A stretch of 5,195 bases of DNA from JAUXFS01 sp050329575 (GTDB lineage: Bacteria > Pseudomonadota > Alphaproteobacteria > Rhodospirillales > Defluviicoccaceae), in NCBI GenBank assembly GCA_050329575.1, contig JBHJOP010000001.1, forward strand, positions 1-5,195, in the 5' to 3' direction. How positions within the stretch are numbered: the first letter of the stretch is position 1; the number at the start of each line of letters is the position of its first letter. The position numbers were made by a program, and so were the translations under genes. Below the pieces are notes generated by a model. It did not search any database. It worked only from the letters and a program-made list of their open reading frames with translations, and was not told the origin of the DNA. Positions 1 through 5,195 of the stretch are shown here, piece after piece.

Positions 1-1298
1 GGCCACGCCGCGTTCACGACGATGTCGGTCACGTTGGCGCCGCCGACGACGGCGTGATGCCGCAGACCAAGGAGGCGATCGACCACGCCAGGGCGGCCGG
101 CGTGCCGATCATCGTCGCCATCAACAAGATCGACCGCCCCGACGCCAATCCCCAGCGGGTGCGCACCGAACTCCTGCAGCATGGGATCGCCGTCGAGGAG
201 ATGGGCGGCGAGACCTTGAGTGTCGAGGTTTCCGCCAAGGCCGGAACCAATCTCGACAGGCTCGAGGAGACCATTCTGCTGCAGGCCGAACTGATGGATC
301 TCTCGGCCAATCCCGATCGTGCCGCGGAAGGGGTCGTCATCGAAGCGAGGATGGAGCGGGGGCGCGGAACGGTCGCGACCGTCCTGGTGCGCCGCGGCAC
401 CCTGTCGGTGGGTGACATTTTCGTCGCCGGCAGCGAGTGGGGCCGGGTCCGCGGACTGTACGACGCGAACGGCGCGCCGCTGGTCTCGGCCGGACCGGGC
501 ATGCCGGCGGAGGTGCTGGGCCTCAGCGGCACGCCCGCCGCCGGTGACGAGGTGGTGGTGGTCGAGAACGAAGGCCGCGCCCGCGAGGTGACCGAGTTCC
601 GGCAGCGCCGGGTGCGGGACGCGCGGGCCACCGCCACCAAGAGCACCGCCGAGCAGATCTTCGACCGCATTCAAGAAGGCCGTGCCAAGGAACTGCCGGT
701 GGTCATCAAGGCCGACGTGCACGGGTCCGTCGAGGCGATCGCCGGCGCCCTCGAGAAGCTCGGCACCGAAGAGGTCAAGGCGCAGGTGCTGCACGCCGCC
801 GTCGGCGGCATCAACGAATCCGACATCAGCCTCGCCCGGGCCTCGGACGCGATGATCATCGGCTTCAACGTGCGTGCCAATCCGCAGGCCCGGGAGATGG
901 CCAAGCGCGACGGCGTCGAGATCCGCTACTACTCGATCATCTACAACCTCACCGACGACCTCAAACAGATGCTGTCGGGGATGCTGGCGCCGAAGGCCCG
1001 CGAGAACCTGCTCGGCTATGCCGAGATCCGCGAGGTGTTCACCATCACCAAGGTCGGCAAGGTGGCGGGCTGCATGGTCACGGAGGGTGTGATCCGCCGC
1101 GGTGCGCGGGTGCGGCTGCTGCGCGACGACGTCGTCATCCACGAGGGCGACCTTTCGCAGCTGAGGCGGTTCAAGGACGACGTCAAGGAAGTCCGGGCGG
1201 GATACGACTGCGGCGTCGCCCTCGCCAGCTACCAGGACATCCAGGTCGGCGACAGCATCGAGTGCTTCGAGGTCGAGATGGTGGCGCGCGAACTGTGA
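1..1298 (+). CDS. infB: Translation initiation factor IF-2, 5'-partial, frame broken near its left end
   Basis: IF-2 is the cytoplasmic GTPase that brings fMet-tRNA to the 30S subunit and promotes 50S joining. The N-terminal region and the G1 and G2 motifs lie outside the window. Bases 1-24 encode GHAAFTTM, the tail of G3 (DTPGH). From 39 a different frame gives AADDGVMPQT and stays open to the TGA at 1296-1298. G4 NKID is at 123-134 and G5 SAK at 231-239. The EF-Tu-like beta-barrel domain follows at about 330-600 (GVVIEARMERGRGTVATVLVRRGTL). The IF-2-specific domain starts near 690 (ELPVVIKADVHGSVEAI). The C-terminal fMet-tRNA-binding domain runs from about 1017 (YAEIREVFTITKVGKVAGCMVTEG) to the end (IECFEVEMVAREL). 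From 39 on, all expected domains are intact and look functional. An apparent GTG/ATG start at 54-59 only results from the frame break and is not a real start. The family identity is certain; whether the gene is intact is not. Confidence 0.96.
   Translation, partial: PRRVHDDVGHVGAADDGVMPQTKEAIDHARAAGVPIIVAINKIDRPDANPQRVRTELLQHGIAVEEMGGETLSVEVSAKAGTNLDRLEETILLQAELMDLSANPDRAAEGVVIEARMERGRGTVATVLVRRGTLSVGDIFVAGSEWGRVRGLYDANGAPLVSAGPGMPAEVLGLSGTPAAGDEVVVVENEGRAREVTEFRQRRVRDARATATKSTAEQIFDRIQEGRAKELPVVIKADVHGSVEAIAGALEKLGTEEVKAQVLHAAVGGINESDISLARASDAMIIGFNVRANPQAREMAKRDGVEIRYYSIIYNLTDDLKQMLSGMLAPKARENLLGYAEIREVFTITKVGKVAGCMVTEGVIRRGARVRLLRDDVVIHEGDLSQLRRFKDDVKEVRAGYDCGVALASYQDIQVGDSIECFEVEMVAREL
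22..41 (+). other. Frame break with net loss of about 31 bases in infB
   Basis: The frame of bases 1-24 (GHAAFTTM) meets TGA at 55-57, while the correct downstream frame begins with the Ala-Ala codons at 39-44. Only 14 bases (25-38) separate the two matches. IF-2 proteins normally have about 15 residues here (like RARGAKVTDIVVLVV), which is 45 bases. The missing 31 bases are not a multiple of three. The remaining bases still hold scraps that fit the family in frame 1, namely GTC ACG (Val-Thr) at 28-33 and TTG (Leu) at 34-36. The loss may therefore be several small gaps and not one. It removes the stretch after G3, part of the switch II region of the GTPase. Assembly error at a contig end is the simplest explanation; true inactivation is less likely. 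Confidence 0.75.
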
Positions 1299-1305
1299 AC
1301 GCCGC

Positions 1306-1317
1306 CGCGACGTCGCG
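1306..1317. repeat. 12-base perfect palindrome in the infB-rbfA spacer
   Basis: The spacer after the infB stop contains CGCGACGTCGCG, which equals its own reverse complement. A second short palindrome, TCGCGCGA (1313-1320), overlaps it. As RNA it could form only a 4-base-pair stem with a 4-base loop. No T-run follows, so it is not an intrinsic terminator. It may be chance in GC-rich DNA. Confidence 0.4.
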
Positions 1318-1347
1318 CGACCGGGGACGGCAGCGGTTCCAGAGGGC

Positions 1348-1352
1348 GGGAG
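1348..1352 (+). promoter_or_regulatory. Ribosome binding site of rbfA
   Basis: GGGAG lies 4 bases before the ATG at 1357. The spacing is a little short, but this is the only purine-rich site near the start. It supports the chosen start of rbfA. Confidence 0.55.
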
Positions 1353-1356
1353 CGGC

Positions 1357-1779
1357 ATGACGCGCAGGGAGACACGGGCTCCCAGCCAGCGACAGCTTCG
1401 CGTCGGCGAGGAACTGCGCCATGCGCTGGCATGGATTCTGGAACGGGGCGAACTGCGCGACCCGGCACTCGCCGGCATCTCGGTCACGGTGACGGAGGTG
1501 CGGGTGAGCCCCGACCTGCGGGCGGCGACGGCGTTCGTGACCCGGCTCGGCGGCGGCGACACCGACACGCTGGTCGCCGCCCTGACCCATGCCCGGGCGT
1601 TCCTGAGGCGCCAAGTCGGGGCCGTCGTCACCCTGAAGTACGTCCCCGACCTGTCGTTCCGCGCCGACACGTCGTTCGACGAGGCCGGCAGGATCCGCGA
1701 TCTGCTCCACGATCCGGCGGTGGCGCGGGATCTGGCGGCGGATCGCGGCGACGACCAGGGCGGCAGCGATGGGACGTAG
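1357..1779 (+). CDS. rbfA: 30S ribosome-binding factor RbfA
   Basis: RbfA binds the immature 30S subunit and helps late 16S rRNA processing and 5'-end folding; it acts in the cytoplasm and is linked to cold adaptation in other bacteria. The 140-residue product is of normal to slightly long size. It shows the family pattern: SQRQLRVGEELRHALAWIL near the N-terminus, then SVTVTEVRVSPDLRAATAFVT and YVPDLSFRADTSFDEAGRIRDLL, which make up the single KH-like fold. The last 20 or so residues form a charged, Asp- and Gly-rich tail that is usually variable. The start at 1357 fits the family N-terminus, and no other start codon lies in frame in the 58-base spacer after infB. Its end overlaps truB by 11 bases. 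The position between infB and truB is the classic order, so I am very sure of the call. Confidence 0.96.
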   Translation: MTRRETRAPSQRQLRVGEELRHALAWILERGELRDPALAGISVTVTEVRVSPDLRAATAFVTRLGGGDTDTLVAALTHARAFLRRQVGAVVTLKYVPDLSFRADTSFDEAGRIRDLLHDPAVARDLAADRGDDQGGSDGT

Positions 1780-2695
1780 GCACGACGGCGCCCCCATCCA
1801 CGGCTGGCTGGTGATCGACAAACCGGCGGGCGTATCCTCGGCGGCGGTGGTCACCGCGGTCCGCCGGGCGACCGGGGCGGCCAAGGCCGGTCACGGTGGC
1901 ACCCTCGATCCGCTGGCGACGGGCGTCCTGCCGGTGGCGCTGGGCGAAGCGACCAAGACCGTCGCCTACGCGATGGACGGCACCAAGAGGTACCGGTTCA
2001 CCGTCCGCTGGGGCGAGCAGCGCGACACCGACGATGCCGAGGGCGACGTGGTCGGCGTGAGCGAGATCCGACCGGCCGCGGAGGCCATTCGTTCGTTGCT
2101 GCCGCGGTTCACGGGCGACATCGAACAGATTCCGCCGATCTTCTCCGCGGTGAAAGTGGCCGGCCGGCGGGCCTATGCCCTCGCGCGGGCGGACGTCCCG
2201 GTCGTGCTGCAGCCGCGCCGGATCCACGTCGAGCGGATCGATCTGGTCGACCGGCCCGATGCCGATCACGCGGTGTTCGAGGTGACGGCCGGAAAGGGCA
2301 CCTACGTGCGGGCGCTCGCCCGCGACTTGGCGGTGGTGCTCGGCACCGTGGGTCATGTTGCGGCGCTGCGTCGGATCGCTGTCGGACCGTTCACCGAGGC
2401 CGAGGCGATTCCCCTAGATAAAGTCGAGTCCCTGGGGCATAGTGCCCACCTCGAAAAACGGCTGCTTCCGGTCGAGGCGGCGCTGGACGACATCCCGGCG
2501 TTGAACCTCACCGAAGCGGAGGCGCGGCGGCTGCGACGCGGACAACCGGTCGCGGTGCTGCCCGTGGCGAGCCGGACGTCGCTCAAGCGCCTGTCCAAGG
2601 ACGCAGTGGTCTGCGCCATGGCGATGGGGCAGCCGGTGGCGCTGGCCAGGGTCACGGGCGGCGAAATCCGCCCGCTTCGCGTTCTCAACCTCTGA
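1769..2695 (+). CDS. truB: tRNA pseudouridine(55) synthase TruB
   Basis: TruB isomerises uridine 55 in the T-loop of nearly all elongator tRNAs to pseudouridine and also acts as a tRNA folding chaperone. The 308-residue product matches the usual length. Residues 11-24 (HGWLVIDKPAGVSS) open the catalytic domain. GHGGTLDPLATGVLP (41-55) carries the catalytic Asp47. TKRYRF (72-77) gives the active-site Tyr75. KGTYVRALARDL (176-187) gives the conserved Arg181. All three active-site residues are present. About residues 247-308 form the C-terminal PUA-like RNA-binding region, starting at LNLTEAEARRLRRGQPV. The ATG overlaps the end of rbfA by 11 bases in another frame, and AGGG at 1757-1760 inside rbfA could serve as ribosome binding site. 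Translation is therefore probably coupled to rbfA. Nothing looks truncated or unusual. Confidence 0.97.
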   Translation: MGRRHDGAPIHGWLVIDKPAGVSSAAVVTAVRRATGAAKAGHGGTLDPLATGVLPVALGEATKTVAYAMDGTKRYRFTVRWGEQRDTDDAEGDVVGVSEIRPAAEAIRSLLPRFTGDIEQIPPIFSAVKVAGRRAYALARADVPVVLQPRRIHVERIDLVDRPDADHAVFEVTAGKGTYVRALARDLAVVLGTVGHVAALRRIAVGPFTEAEAIPLDKVESLGHSAHLEKRLLPVEAALDDIPALNLTEAEARRLRRGQPVAVLPVASRTSLKRLSKDAVVCAMAMGQPVALARVTGGEIRPLRVLNL

Positions 2696-2700
2696 CAGAC

Positions 2701-2704
2701 GGAG
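2701..2704 (+). promoter_or_regulatory. Ribosome binding site of rpsO
   Basis: GGAG sits 6 bases before the ATG at 2711, in the 15-base gap after truB. It fixes the start of rpsO. In E. coli, S15 represses its own translation by binding a structure over this region. I could not identify an equivalent structure here by eye; most of any such leader would overlap the end of truB. Confidence 0.7.
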
Positions 2705-2710
2705 CACTCG

Positions 2711-2980
2711 ATGTCGATTACTGCCGAGCGGAAACAGGAGGTGATCGCGGAATTCGGCACCGCTCCCGGGGATACCGGGTCGCCGGAGGTCCAGGTCGCC
2801 ATTCTCACCGAGCGCATTCGCAATCTCACCGAACATCTCAAGGTCCACAACAAGGATTTCCACTCGCGCCGCGGCTTGCTGATGATGGTCGGCCAACGTC
2901 GCCGGTTGCTCGACTATCTGAAGCGAAAAGAGACGCAGCGTTACACCACGCTGGTCGAGCGGCTGGCGCTGCGGCGATAG
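2711..2980 (+). CDS. rpsO: 30S ribosomal protein S15
   Basis: S15 is a primary binder of 16S rRNA; it recognises the three-way junction of the central domain and starts platform assembly, and it later contributes to a bridge with the 50S subunit. The product has 89 residues, the standard length. The mostly helical protein carries the family signature DTGSPEVQVAILTERI (21-36), followed by HLKVHNKDFHSRRGLL (42-57) and RRRLLDYLKR (63-72). The RNA-contacting residues His42, Asp49 and Ser52 (counting Met) are present. The gene sits 15 bases after truB and 107 bases before pnp. The rpsO-pnp pairing is among the most conserved in bacteria. It is probably transcribed with truB, but an own promoter within truB cannot be excluded. 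Confidence 0.98.
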   Translation: MSITAERKQEVIAEFGTAPGDTGSPEVQVAILTERIRNLTEHLKVHNKDFHSRRGLLMMVGQRRRLLDYLKRKETQRYTTLVERLALRR

Positions 2981-3087
2981 CCTCTCCCATCATCATTGCC
3001 GGTCGGTCACCACCGCCGACGTGCCAGCCGCGCTGCCGGTGACGGTGGCCGCCGGTCGACTGTTCGTACGCAGGAAGGAAAACGGGA
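2981..3087 (+). promoter_or_regulatory. rpsO-pnp spacer: pnp leader with possible stem-loops
   Basis: This 107-base spacer is the untranslated leader of pnp. GTCACC at 3006-3011 can pair with GGTGAC at 3038-3043, enclosing a small inner stem CAGC (3025-3028) / GCTG (3032-3035). CCACCG (3010-3015) and CGGTGG (3043-3048) could pair instead, so two overlapping folds compete. GCCGGTCG occurs twice, at 2998-3005 and 3051-3058. No T-run follows any stem, so there is no intrinsic terminator, and I saw no convincing -35/-10 pair. In enteric bacteria PNPase controls its own mRNA through an RNase III-cut leader stem; a similar role here is only an inference. The pairings are short and may be chance in GC-rich DNA. 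Confidence 0.3.
3072..3079 (+). promoter_or_regulatory. Ribosome binding site of pnp
   Basis: AGGAAGGA is the best Shine-Dalgarno match in the window and ends 8 bases before the ATG at 3088. An in-frame TGA at 3040-3042 blocks any longer start, and no other start codon lies between it and 3088, so this decides the pnp start. Confidence 0.85.

Positions 3088-5195
<2,108 letters not shown>

Noticed and set aside
54..59. GTG/ATG as a true start of a shortened IF-2
   Set aside because: The codons encode Val-Met of the conserved DDGVMPQT segment inside the GTPase domain. A start there would lack G1 to G3, and the frame clearly continues upstream in homology to about base 39.
1628..2356. A 242-codon open frame on the minus strand across rbfA and truB
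   Set aside because: Its composition is Arg/His/Gly-rich with no motif, and it runs opposite two clearly conserved genes.
2405..2425. A -10-like TAGATA (2415-2420) in an AT-richer patch of truB, possibly a promoter for rpsO and pnp
   Set aside because: There is no matching -35 element at normal spacing (the best is TTCACC at 2390-2395 with 19 bases between), and the bases encode a normal TruB stretch (IPLDKVESLGHS).
2435..2447. A small hairpin GGGCA-TAG-TGCCC within truB
   Set aside because: The stem is only 5 base pairs, lies inside a conserved coding stretch and has no T-run, so neither terminator nor regulatory function is supported.

Overview
The window is a conserved bacterial translation and RNA-metabolism cluster on the + strand, in the order infB (5'-truncated), rbfA, truB, rpsO, pnp (3'-truncated). 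By eye the DNA is about two thirds G+C, with strong G/C preference at third codon positions. The gene order, the high G+C and protein signatures such as the PNPase N-terminus with IDWGGRPL...GKIARQADGAVLATYGET point to an alphaproteobacterium. A Rhodospirillales-like lineage is my best guess, but that is an inference from memory of family sequences, not a search.

Layout: 1-1298 is the C-terminal part of IF-2, from just after the G3 GTPase motif to the end of the protein. 1299-1356 is a short spacer with a GC-rich palindrome. 1357-1779 is rbfA. truB (1769-2695) overlaps the end of rbfA by 11 bases. rpsO (2711-2980) follows after 15 bases. A 107-base spacer (2981-3087) carries possible stem-loops and the strong ribosome binding site of pnp, which runs from 3088 past the window end and lacks only its last residues. 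There is no gene-free stretch over 300 bases, and I saw no tRNA, rRNA, mobile element, CRISPR array or convincing intrinsic terminator.

The genes work together. IF-2 places initiator fMet-tRNA on the 30S subunit, RbfA matures 16S rRNA in the 30S particle, TruB makes pseudouridine 55 in tRNA, S15 nucleates the central domain of the 30S subunit, and PNPase degrades RNA 3' to 5'. Close spacing and a shared strand suggest one transcription unit, with pnp possibly under added control from its leader.

The one real anomaly is at the left edge. The IF-2 reading frame is broken between about 25 and 38, where about 31 bases expected from the family are missing just after the G3 motif. As infB is normally essential and this lies at the sequence end, an assembly or sequencing error is more likely than a real mutation. 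I found no evidence of an undescribed system; the rest is ordinary core genome.
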